Shown: positions 16,656-23,625 of the stretch, in pieces
Numbering within the stretch: position 1 is the stretch's first letter
Layout: the number at the start of each line of letters is the position of its first letter
Assembly: GCA_049975425.1 (NCBI GenBank)
Contig: JBNGDI010000036.1
Span: forward strand, 1 to 25,104
Direction of reading: 5' to 3'
DNA from: HyVt-105 sp049975425
GTDB lineage: Bacteria; Bacteroidota; Bacteroidia; Bacteroidales; VadinHA17
DNA: 25,104 nucleotides
Translations under genes and position numbers: made by a program
The notes under the pieces: model-generated
What the model was told of the DNA's origin: nothing
What the model saw: the letters and a program-made list of their open reading frames with translations, nothing else
Database searches by the model: none

Positions 16656-17390
16656 TCACCTTAATGCCGCTTTGGTAAACAGGTGCTCCGGAATATCTGC
16701 ATTGAATTCGATGCTTTCGATGATAAACTCGGTTCCGCCTCCCTGTTTCAGCATGTCCCTGAACACGATCTTACAGGGGAACCACCTTCCATCAATCCTT
16801 TTTACATCAAACACTTCGGTTTTCTTCAGCAGGGTTCCGCTTTTGGCATACAGCTCTTCTCTCAGGGGAATGTACCTCTCCCGGTCGACCCACACCTTGC
16901 GTGAGGCATAGGCCACATCTTCCGTCACCGCTTTGAGCTGCAACACCCAGCAGGGCCGCCCGTTTACCTCTTCCGTGCCGGTTACCGTGGCCTCGTACTG
17001 TTCGGCCAGGGCCGCATCTTCCATCATGTCTTCGTACGACAGGTCGGATCCCATGACCGATTGCTTGAGCATGTGGCCGGCAATCTGGATGGTGCGGTCG
17101 GTGGAAGGGGAATAGATCCACAGGGCGTCTTCCAGCTTCAGCATCTTGGTCCCTGCTTCCCGTGGCGGAGACAGGTATTCTGTGTAGGCTTTCTGGTCGC
17201 CCATGCTCCAGGTCTTTGATTCGATGGTACGGCTGCTTCTCCGTCCATGGATGATCATTTTGGAGGTAAATACCCGCGATTCAGAGGTCAGATTCAAGTC
17301 CATTCGCTTCAGGATCTCTTTTCCGTCGGGTGCCTGGGCTGAACAGGCCAGCGTCAACAACAGGAAAAGAGGAGTCAGTTTCGCTTTCAT
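16656..17390 (-). CDS. LolA-like outer membrane lipoprotein-sorting family protein
   Basis: Periplasmic carrier candidate of the LolA-like superfamily, whose half-open beta-barrels shield lipid or lipoprotein acyl chains. It has 244 residues from the ATG chosen because a signal peptide begins there (MKAKLTPLFLLLTLACSAQA). The frame extends 31 residues further upstream, but that part is hydrophilic and unlike a leader. Family hallmarks include ALWIYSPSTDRTIQIAG (89-105), VMGSDLSYEDMM (112-123) and FPCKIVFRDM (204-213). A Cys at 16 could be a lipobox, but its flanks (LTLAC) fit poorly. It is the last gene of the six-gene operon, 43 bases after the second permease, which suggests it receives or delivers the cargo of that ABC transporter. 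It is not the housekeeping LolA by sequence; the cargo is unknown. Confidence 0.85.
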   Translation of the reverse strand: MKAKLTPLFLLLTLACSAQAPDGKEILKRMDLNLTSESRVFTSKMIIHGRRSSRTIESKTWSMGDQKAYTEYLSPPREAGTKMLKLEDALWIYSPSTDRTIQIAGHMLKQSVMGSDLSYEDMMEDAALAEQYEATVTGTEEVNGRPCWVLQLKAVTEDVAYASRKVWVDRERYIPLREELYAKSGTLLKKTEVFDVKRIDGRWFPCKIVFRDMLKQGGGTEFIIESIEFNADIPEHLFTKAALR

Positions 17391-17433
17391 GATATGTATT
17401 TTTTCCGTTTTTACCTTTATTTGAATGATCCGG

Positions 17434-18705
17434 TCATTCCAGTTCCTTGAACAATTCGGCCGTTTTCCTCTTAAAGATCCCAATGCCCGAAAGCATGGTT
17501 CCGAGAACGGTGGAAAGCAATCCCGGAATAAACCCTACATAATAGGTGATGGGGGTGATGTGTGAGCGGAAGGTACTGGGCATCATGACGGCGGCCGTAT
17601 CCATGTTCACGTCGAAATGCAGCCCCTTTTCCTGGAGGATGTAGGCACAGAGCAATCCTGCCAGGGTTCCCACCACCGAACCGGCCAGTCCGACGGCCAC
17701 CGACTCGCTGATCAGTGAGCGGTATACATGGCCTTTGCTTTCCCCGATGGCCAGGCGTACGCCCATTTCCCCGTAACGCCTCAGGCCTGAGATCAGGCCG
17801 GTGTTCCAGAGAACAATAGACATAACCAGGATAAAGGCAGCGGTGATGATAAAAGCCATGAGGTCGGCCATGTCAATGAGATTGGCAATCTGGGGATAGC
17901 TGCGCATGTTTTGCATCAGGGGAGAGAATGCATCTTCCGGATTGGAATAGTTTTCATTGAATGCCAGGCACATAGCTTCTGCTTTTTCCGGCTCGAAATA
18001 CCCCGAAGCGAAGAATCCGAGAATTTCGGCCGTGGCATCCTGCATGTCGAGTGTCAGCCGTGCATCTTCCAGGTCTATGATGAGAGTGCCTTTGTCCAGG
18101 GCTCCCATTCCGAAGGAGAGGGTTCCGCTGATGCGGAAATTATGGAAAACCATGCTTCCGTACATGGAGGTGGTGATCAGGGTGACTTCCTGTCCCAGCG
18201 ATACCCCGAGCTTTTCGAACAGGTTATCGCTGATGAGGATCTCTCCCTGCTCATCGGGGAAATGGCCTCTCACCAGCGCATCTGTGAGGTTCATTCTTTC
18301 CTTTTCCCGGGAATTTTCGTTTAACAGGTCGAGGGCCATTCCGGTAACCGGCCCCTGCGAAAGGGTTTCCCCCGATTCATCGGGCACGTCAATCAGCCCC
18401 CCGAAGCGGGTGCGTTCTACCCAGGTCATATCAGGATACTTGGTATGCAGTATTTCCAGCATTTCCCCGGCTCCTTCCAGCGACAGGTCAATGGGTATCT
18501 GACCGGCATTTTCCGCATAAGCCCGGGTAGTAATTTTCACGTGGCCCGTCTCGAAGCGGGCATTGAACTCGATGCTGTCGCCCATGACCCCGGTTACCCA
18601 GGCATGCATGAATACCGTCAGCATGACCCCGATGGACACCACCAGCAGGGGAAGGAGACTTCTTTGACGGTCGCGGAGCAACCCTTTTATGAGGAATTGT
18701 ATCAT
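17434..18705 (-). CDS. FtsX/MacB-type ABC transporter permease 2
   Basis: A 423-residue inner-membrane permease with LolC/E-MacB topology: helix 1 at about 17-40, a large extracytoplasmic domain (about 45-275), then three helices (about 283-305, 335-357 and 386-411). Such proteins act by mechanotransmission, moving periplasmic substrates rather than pumping across the membrane. The cytoplasmic coupling loop RRYGEMGVRLAIGESK (309-324) is typical. The C-terminus ends KRKTAELFKELE and lacks the usual PAR...P.EAI tail that its partner has, so the two permeases form an asymmetric pair. Its ATG overlaps the stop of permease 1 (ATGA), indicating translational coupling. It probably heterodimerises with permease 1 and uses the ATPase encoded upstream. 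Confidence 0.9.
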   Translation of the reverse strand: MIQFLIKGLLRDRQRSLLPLLVVSIGVMLTVFMHAWVTGVMGDSIEFNARFETGHVKITTRAYAENAGQIPIDLSLEGAGEMLEILHTKYPDMTWVERTRFGGLIDVPDESGETLSQGPVTGMALDLLNENSREKERMNLTDALVRGHFPDEQGEILISDNLFEKLGVSLGQEVTLITTSMYGSMVFHNFRISGTLSFGMGALDKGTLIIDLEDARLTLDMQDATAEILGFFASGYFEPEKAEAMCLAFNENYSNPEDAFSPLMQNMRSYPQIANLIDMADLMAFIITAAFILVMSIVLWNTGLISGLRRYGEMGVRLAIGESKGHVYRSLISESVAVGLAGSVVGTLAGLLCAYILQEKGLHFDVNMDTAAVMMPSTFRSHITPITYYVGFIPGLLSTVLGTMLSGIGIFKRKTAELFKELE

Positions 18706-19874
18706 TGTATTTTCCCTTTTATGGCCTCTGTCGGGTTCATCCCGGAAATTTTACGGGCAGGGATGAAACTGACAAAGGTTGTTGCGATGACAATAATAAA
18801 GATGGTTGAAATAACGAGTTCCATACTGTACAGCGGGTAAAGGGTCTCGGCCATCGTTATGCCGATATCCTGTCCGGATAAGCCGAAGCTGATCCCCTTT
18901 GTGTATTGATGAATGAACAGGGGAATACCGTAAACGGCTCCTACCAGCACCGCCAGCACGGCATGCATACCGCCTTCCACCGTGAACAGGGTGACCACTT
19001 CCCTCCGGGTCATTCCCATGGCCACGTAGGTTCCGATTTCTTTTTGCCTCCGGAACACCGACAGCACCTGGGTGTCGAAGATCACCAGCAGGGCCAGCAG
19101 CATCAGGATCAAATAAAACACAGAACTGGCAGCAGTTTTTGATTTGATGATGGTTTCGATGTCTTTCAGCAGTTCATCCTGTTCCTTGAACGTCCATCCC
19201 TCAAACCGGGGCAAGGGGGCTTCTGTGTTGTCCCGTACCAGCAGGGTGGCCTGCTTGTTCAGAAGGGTCATTCTTTGCAGATTGTTCAGGGATATCCATA
19301 TCTGACCTGCATCGATAGAAGGCAGGGTGGTATTGAAAACTCCGGTGATCACCACTTCGTCGGCATCGAATGTGCCGTTGGCATCTCTCCAGCGGACCAC
19401 TACCCGGTCGCCTTCCTTTAGCTGACTGTTCCGGGCCATGGTTGATCCGATTACGGCAGGAATTCCGTATACGGAAGTGTCCAGCCTGGCAGTAGGGATA
19501 GAAAGCAGGTTCTGATTAACATCGATCCCTTTTATGACGATGTTCTGCATTCTTCCTTCGGGGTAGATGGTTCCCCGGGTAATCAACACCGGTACCAGCT
19601 TTCCTTTCTGCCAGAGGTCTTCCTGCTCGGGGGTAAGGGGAGCATGGCTGTCCTCAAAGGTGAACGGGTCATGCGGATCGTAATTTTCTTGCCAGTATTG
19701 CCCGCCCCCGGTCTCCCATTCGATGGAATCGATCCTGGCCTGGCGGTCCCAGCCGTCGAGCATGCCTTTCATCCAGATGATCATGACAAAGGAGAAGGAA
19801 AGGACAATGACATTGAGCCAGGTACGCAGACCGGCTCCTATCAGGTTTCTATATGCCAGTTTGATTGTAATCAT
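18702..19874 (-). CDS. FtsX/MacB-type ABC transporter permease 1
   Basis: A 390-residue permease: helix 1 at about 18-38, a periplasmic MacB_PCD-like domain (about 45-245), and three C-terminal helices (about 252-272, 305-322 and 352-371). The coupling segment RRQKEIGTYVAMGMTRREV (275-293) and the terminal PARKISGMNPTEAIKGK (372-388) are standard FtsX-superfamily features. It lies 10 bases after the ATPase gene and overlaps permease 2 by 4 bases, so the three genes encode one transporter. The context with a LolA-like protein and a barrel candidate suggests extraction of a lipid-like or lipoprotein cargo from the inner membrane. MacB-type efflux is less likely because no periplasmic adaptor or TolC is present and the ATPase is a separate protein. 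Confidence 0.9.
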   Translation of the reverse strand: MITIKLAYRNLIGAGLRTWLNVIVLSFSFVMIIWMKGMLDGWDRQARIDSIEWETGGGQYWQENYDPHDPFTFEDSHAPLTPEQEDLWQKGKLVPVLITRGTIYPEGRMQNIVIKGIDVNQNLLSIPTARLDTSVYGIPAVIGSTMARNSQLKEGDRVVVRWRDANGTFDADEVVITGVFNTTLPSIDAGQIWISLNNLQRMTLLNKQATLLVRDNTEAPLPRFEGWTFKEQDELLKDIETIIKSKTAASSVFYLILMLLALLVIFDTQVLSVFRRQKEIGTYVAMGMTRREVVTLFTVEGGMHAVLAVLVGAVYGIPLFIHQYTKGISFGLSGQDIGITMAETLYPLYSMELVISTIFIIVIATTFVSFIPARKISGMNPTEAIKGKIQ

Positions 19875-19884
19875 GGTTTCCTCC

Positions 19885-20592
19885 CTATGATTGAATGATT
19901 TCGTCGGCAGCCACTTTTCCGTCGAAAAGCCTGATTTTGCGTTTCAGGTATTTGATGACCTTTTCGTCGTGGGTGGCAAAGAGAAAGGTCGTTCCCAGTT
20001 CACGGTTGAGCTGTTCCATGGTTTGCAGAATATGGTGCGAGTTTTCTGCATCCAGGTTTGCGGTAGGCTCATCGGCCAGCACGATCTCGGGCTTTTTCAC
20101 CATGGCCCGGGCAATAGCCACCCGCTGGCATTCACCTCCCGAAAGCTGGGCCGGTTTAGATTTGGCCTTGCTTTCTATTCCCAGCCATTCAAGGGCTTCC
20201 GTTATAGCCTTCCGGCGTTTGCTGGCCTTTACCTTCAGCAGGAGCAATGGGAATTCCACATTTTCATAAACCGTATATACCGGCATCAGGTTGTAGGTCT
20301 GGAAAATGAATCCCAGGTGCTTTTTGCGCATGCTGGCTGATTCCCGGGCATTCATTTTTTCCACCTCCTGTCCGAGCACGTCCACTTTCCCTTCAGAGGG
20401 ACTGTCGAGTGAGCCGACCAGGTTCAGCAGGGTGGTTTTCCCCGATCCACTGGGCCCGACCAGTCCCGCGAATTCGCCCCTGCCCAGGGAGAGGTTGATG
20501 TCTTTCAGGGCGGTGAACCAGGTTCTTCCCGAAGGAAACCTTTTCACCACATGTTCCAGGGCAATAATTGCCTGATTCTCATTGTTTGTCAT
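19885..20592 (-). CDS. LolD/MacB-type ABC transporter ATPase
   Basis: A 235-residue cytoplasmic ATPase that powers the two downstream permeases. All canonical elements are present: Walker A GPSGSGKTT (46-54), Q-loop Q98 in FIFQTYNLMP, signature LSGGE (150-154), Walker B IVLADE (170-175) and switch H208. The QTYNLMPVYTVYENVEFPL stretch is typical of the LolD/MacB/FtsE branch. It begins 33 bases after the barrel gene and ends 10 bases before permease 1. The substrate cannot be read from the ATPase. Confidence 0.95.
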   Translation of the reverse strand: MTNNENQAIIALEHVVKRFPSGRTWFTALKDINLSLGRGEFAGLVGPSGSGKTTLLNLVGSLDSPSEGKVDVLGQEVEKMNARESASMRKKHLGFIFQTYNLMPVYTVYENVEFPLLLLKVKASKRRKAITEALEWLGIESKAKSKPAQLSGGECQRVAIARAMVKKPEIVLADEPTANLDAENSHHILQTMEQLNRELGTTFLFATHDEKVIKYLKRKIRLFDGKVAADEIIQS

Positions 20593-20625
20593 AATGTATC
20601 TGATTATTGTGTGCCATATAATGGT

Positions 20626-21768
20626 TCAGTGATTATATACGAACATGACCTGGAACCCGGCCCCGTTGAACAGGGCGTTTTCCGGGTTTTCAAGGTTGAA
20701 GAGCCGGTATTGTTCGGGATTCCAGAATCCCATGAAGTATCCGGTCCATCGATCCAGGGTGACCGACCAGTTGAGGAACCGGTAGGTCTGGTTCCCTTTG
20801 AAATCATAAAAAACCATAGCCTGGATCTGATGCAGCAGACCGATGGGGTAGGAGGCCGTAATGCCTCCGAAAAGGATGTTCTCCTGTGGTTCGAAGGGTT
20901 TTTCCCCTTCACCGGCCAGGAGCATTTCTGCTGATAGGTGCAGCCCGTTTCCCAGTGCCAGGGTGTAGTCTATGCCGGCATTCAGGAATTGTCTGTAAGC
21001 GAGCGGATTATGTTTCGGTTTCCGGTGTATGAGCACGGCCTCAAACCACAGGCCAGGCCCTATATCGAAGCGACCGTCAAAAGCCAGGCGGTTTTCAGGG
21101 ATCCGGTTCCCCGTATTCAGGGTATCGGGCAGAGTTTGTGAGGGATCGGCTGTCCGGTGATGCCAGCTCAGGGCCATTTCTCCGCGGGGAACGGGCACCT
21201 GCCCCCTTCCTCCGAATTCCACCGTCCCCTTCCGGGTGGGGTAATACTCCCACCCTTTGGTATCATGATTTCCGTAAAGACCCCATACCCAGATGTTCGC
21301 ATTATTCAGGAAATAGTACCTGCCCAGCAGGGCATAGACACCATCGGTCAGTTGAAGCGGATCGCGGGGATCCATGCGGTCGAACCACATCAGGGGGCGC
21401 AGGATGGTGGCTGAACCGAAATTGATCTTTTGCAGCCCTGCCCTTAGCTCGAACCGGTTCCCGGAAAAACGAAGCCAGGCCCGGTAGGGTTTTATGCTGC
21501 CGGCGGTTTCAACCTGTTCTTCGTACAGAGAGGCCGATCCCCGGGCATGAACCGATATCTCGGCATCGAGTGTATATTTTTGTCCTATCGAATCGCCGAT
21601 GCTGAGTTGAGGAATGTAGCGGGCACCGGTGAGGAACTGCATCGGCTCGTAAACATTCAGGCCGGCCCATCCGATGGCCTGCCCGCTGAAAATTTGTGAC
21701 TGGCCCCACAGTGAGCCAGGCAGGGTGGTGAGCAGGATAAGAAATAAGTGGAGCCAGATCTTATTCAT
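20626..21768 (-). CDS. Putative outer-membrane beta-barrel protein
   Basis: A 380-residue exported protein with signal peptide 1-22 (ending GSLWG). The rest alternates short aromatic-rich beta-strand-like segments with polar turns, and ends in an aromatic-rich strand (FQVMFVYNH), as in outer-membrane barrels. Segments such as LRAGLQKINFG and RPLMWFDRMDPRDP recall the DUF1302-type outer-membrane proteins that in Proteobacteria pair with LolA-like DUF1329 proteins and lipid-type exporters; this is my analogy, not a proven homology. Its ATG overlaps the tetR stop (ATGA), and the ABC ATPase gene follows after 33 bases. I infer it is the outer-membrane end of the transport route encoded by the operon. 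Confidence 0.7.
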   Translation of the reverse strand: MNKIWLHLFLILLTTLPGSLWGQSQIFSGQAIGWAGLNVYEPMQFLTGARYIPQLSIGDSIGQKYTLDAEISVHARGSASLYEEQVETAGSIKPYRAWLRFSGNRFELRAGLQKINFGSATILRPLMWFDRMDPRDPLQLTDGVYALLGRYYFLNNANIWVWGLYGNHDTKGWEYYPTRKGTVEFGGRGQVPVPRGEMALSWHHRTADPSQTLPDTLNTGNRIPENRLAFDGRFDIGPGLWFEAVLIHRKPKHNPLAYRQFLNAGIDYTLALGNGLHLSAEMLLAGEGEKPFEPQENILFGGITASYPIGLLHQIQAMVFYDFKGNQTYRFLNWSVTLDRWTGYFMGFWNPEQYRLFNLENPENALFNGAGFQVMFVYNH

Positions 21769-22361
21769 ATTTCCTGTTCTTCCTGTGGTTCACTTCTTTT
21801 CATTACTCCATAAAAGAAAAACCGGGTCAATTCCATGATCAGGTCGTTCATTGACTCGTATTGCTTCTTGAGTTCTTCATCCTGTGCCAGTTGGACCATT
21901 TTGTTAATAAAATACATGATGAATCCGACCCGGATATCTTTTCTGATCAGCCCCTGCTCCTGCGCCCTGCGGAAATCTTCCGTCACCATTTCCACGCTCA
22001 TCCGGGTCTTTTTATTCGCGAAAGCCATGAGTTCCTCATCGCCGGAACTGAAATAATCCCTTAAAAATTCACTGCTCATGTCGCGGGTGTGTTCCATTTT
22101 CTGCCGGATGATCAACTCCACCTTTCTGGTGTAGGGCAGGTCAGACGACATGATCTCCCGGTACCTGGCCATTCCTTCGTTGATCTTTTCTTCCATAAAG
22201 GATTTTACCAGATCGTTTTTGTTCCGGTAATACTTGTAAAAGGTCATTTTGCTGACCCCGGCTTCCCGGCAGATCTCTTCTACCGTAACCCTTGTGAAGC
22301 CGTACTTCCAGAATAACTCACCGGCTATTTTCCTGATTTGCTCGTTCTTTGGTGAAGACAT
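21765..22361 (-). CDS. TetR/AcrR-family transcriptional regulator
   Basis: A 198-residue one-component regulator. The N-terminal helix-turn-helix (about 25-47: VTVEEICREAGVSKMTFYKYY) is typical TetR, and residues about 60-190 form the helical ligand-sensing and dimer domain. It is the first gene of the operon and overlaps the barrel gene by 4 bases, so it most likely represses its own operon until a small, probably hydrophobic, ligand binds. A promoter-like sequence overlapped by a palindrome lies 30-60 bases upstream of the ATG. Confidence 0.93.
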   Translation of the reverse strand: MSSPKNEQIRKIAGELFWKYGFTRVTVEEICREAGVSKMTFYKYYRNKNDLVKSFMEEKINEGMARYREIMSSDLPYTRKVELIIRQKMEHTRDMSSEFLRDYFSSGDEELMAFANKKTRMSVEMVTEDFRRAQEQGLIRKDIRVGFIMYFINKMVQLAQDEELKKQYESMNDLIMELTRFFFYGVMKRSEPQEEQEI

Positions 22362-22388
22362 AAATAATTAATATATACGAATAAAGTA

Positions 22389-22421
22389 CAAGTATACGAA
22401 ATATGTATATAAAAAAGCAAA
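22389..22421 (-). promoter_or_regulatory. Candidate promoter of the tetR-led operon
   Basis: On the minus strand TTTG (22418-22421) is followed after 21 bases by TATACTTG (22389-22396), one mismatch from TAnnTTTG. The spacing fits the Bacteroidota TTTG-N(19-21)-TAnnTTTG promoter and the ATG is 28 bases beyond. Confidence 0.45.
22393..22409. promoter_or_regulatory. Candidate TetR operator
   Basis: TATAC (22393-22397) and GTATA (22405-22409) are perfect half-sites with a 7-base centre, a 17-base dyad overlapping the -7 box and the spacer. TATACGAA also recurs directly at 22374-22381 and 22393-22400. This is the layout expected for autorepression, but the surrounding DNA is A/T-rich and chance is possible. 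Confidence 0.38.
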
Positions 22422-22523
22422 TAGTTTTTTAATTTTTAATAAAAAAGAATTCGAAATATGACTATATGGCATGATGCGCGACAAATAAATGTCATGTTGG
22501 CATGGTTATGGCGGATTCACGGG

Positions 22524-22531
22524 TAGGTTTG
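22524..22531 (+). promoter_or_regulatory. Candidate -7 box for the hsp20 gene
   Basis: TAGGTTTG is a full match to TAnnTTTG, with a TTG element (22497-22499) about 24 bases upstream. The leader would be roughly 70 bases before the ATG at 22610. A heat-shock-specific element was not recognised. Confidence 0.42.
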
Positions 22532-22609
22532 ACGGCCGGAATGGTGTGGCATTTGTTTTGGAAGGAGTAGGGGTGAAACAGTGATTGTAGAACCAAAAAA
22601 AGAAAAAAA

Positions 22610-23050
22610 ATGAACCTGATAAGATTCAACCACCACCGTCCGGAATCCTATACAGAGGATCCCGTATTTGACCGTTTTACTGATATGATCGACCGTATTT
22701 TCCAGTACAACAACGATTATTCTGCTGTGAACTGTCCGGCTGCCAATGTGATGGAACAGCCCGATGCTTATCTGATCGAAATGGCGGTTCCCGGGTATGA
22801 GAAGAAGAATATCAGCATCGAGCTGGAGAAGAATGAGCTGAGCATTTCGGGAAAAAATCCGGAAAAGCAAGATGGTACCTATTCCTACCGGGAATTTGGC
22901 ATAGGAGATTTTACCCGGAACTTTGTCCTTCCCCAGGCTGCTGATCCGGAAAAGATCGATGCTTCATTCCGTGATGGGATTCTTACGGTAAGGATCGGTA
23001 AAAGGGAGGAAGCCATTCCCAAACCTCCCCGCCAGATTGATATCAACTAA
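22610..23050 (+). CDS. Small heat shock protein, Hsp20/alpha-crystallin family
   Basis: ATP-independent holdase chaperone that binds unfolding proteins and passes them to DnaK/ClpB. At 146 residues it has the family length. The alpha-crystallin domain covers about 40-135 (AYLIEMAVPGYEKKNISIEL through ASFRDGILTVRIGKRE), with the conserved A-x-x-x-x-G-x-L motif near its end. The C-terminal QIDIN supplies the I-x-I-like motif used in oligomer assembly. An A-rich tract precedes the ATG. It is transcribed divergently from the tetR-led operon and ends at a terminator shared with the GNAT gene. Confidence 0.96.
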   Translation: MNLIRFNHHRPESYTEDPVFDRFTDMIDRIFQYNNDYSAVNCPAANVMEQPDAYLIEMAVPGYEKKNISIELEKNELSISGKNPEKQDGTYSYREFGIGDFTRNFVLPQAADPEKIDASFRDGILTVRIGKREEAIPKPPRQIDIN

Positions 23051-23063
23051 CAGTGGATCAATG

Positions 23064-23096
23064 AAAAGGCCGTCTCGGTTTCGAGACGGCCTTTTT
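23064..23096. terminator. Bidirectional terminator between hsp20 and the GNAT gene
   Basis: AAAAGGCCGTCTCG (23064-23077) pairs with CGAGACGGCCTTTT (23082-23095) around GTTT. A-rich and T-rich flanks give a U-run on both strands, suiting the two convergent genes. Confidence 0.95.
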
Positions 23097-23097
23097 A

Positions 23098-23583
23098 TTA
23101 CAGCCTGTATTCGTACAGGATCTGATTGGTGCCGCTTCCGTAGTAATTGACCAGGGCTTTTTTTCCGTTTTCCACTATGGTATTCCCTTCACTGACATTC
23201 TGAAAGCCCATTTTTTCGAACATTTTCCAGGAAGCGATATTCCCGGTTTCCACGGTAGCGTGGATTTTTTTGCATCCGTTTTCACCGGCAAAATCAATCA
23301 GCCTTCGGATCAATTGTTGGGCAATGTCCTTCCCCCTGTACTTCTTTGCCACGCCGATCTGCCAGAGGAAAAAAACATCCCGGTGGGTTTGCGAAATGAA
23401 GCCCCATACAAAACCGATCGGGCGGTCGCCTTTTTTCGCGGTAAAAAAGGAATTTCCGAAATAGCGGATCATGATATTATAAAAATGAAGGGGGTGTTGT
23501 ACGAGTCCCTCCAGTTCACCGACCAGCCGGTGTATTTTCACCATGTCATTTTCCGATGGATTGGTTATTTTTATGTTCTTCAT
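23098..23583 (-). CDS. GNAT-family N-acetyltransferase, EctA-like
   Basis: A 161-residue acetyl-CoA-dependent acyltransferase. The acetyl-CoA loop (motif A) is VAKKYRGKDIAQQL (78-91), followed by TVETGNIASWKMFEKMGF (110-127), the usual GNAT motif B. FLWQIGVAKKYRGK (72-85) resembles the WQVAV...RGKG segment of diaminobutyrate acetyltransferase EctA and of related beta-lysine acetyltransferases. No ectB or ectC is present, so an ectoine role is not supported; a diamine or amino-acid acceptor is my inference. It starts 42 bases after the PurD-like gene on the same strand, which suggests co-transcription. Confidence 0.85.
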   Translation of the reverse strand: MKNIKITNPSENDMVKIHRLVGELEGLVQHPLHFYNIMIRYFGNSFFTAKKGDRPIGFVWGFISQTHRDVFFLWQIGVAKKYRGKDIAQQLIRRLIDFAGENGCKKIHATVETGNIASWKMFEKMGFQNVSEGNTIVENGKKALVNYYGSGTNQILYEYRL

Positions 23584-23625
23584 AGGTTTTCCGTTTGTTT
23601 GGACGGCTTTTTTGTGGATGAGTAG

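Noticed and set aside
17391..17483. Upstream start for the LolA-like protein
   Set aside because: It would overlap the second permease gene by 50 bases and hide the signal peptide.
23098..23583. Ectoine biosynthesis gene ectA
   Set aside because: The acetyltransferase resembles EctA, but no ectB or ectC is nearby and the context is different.
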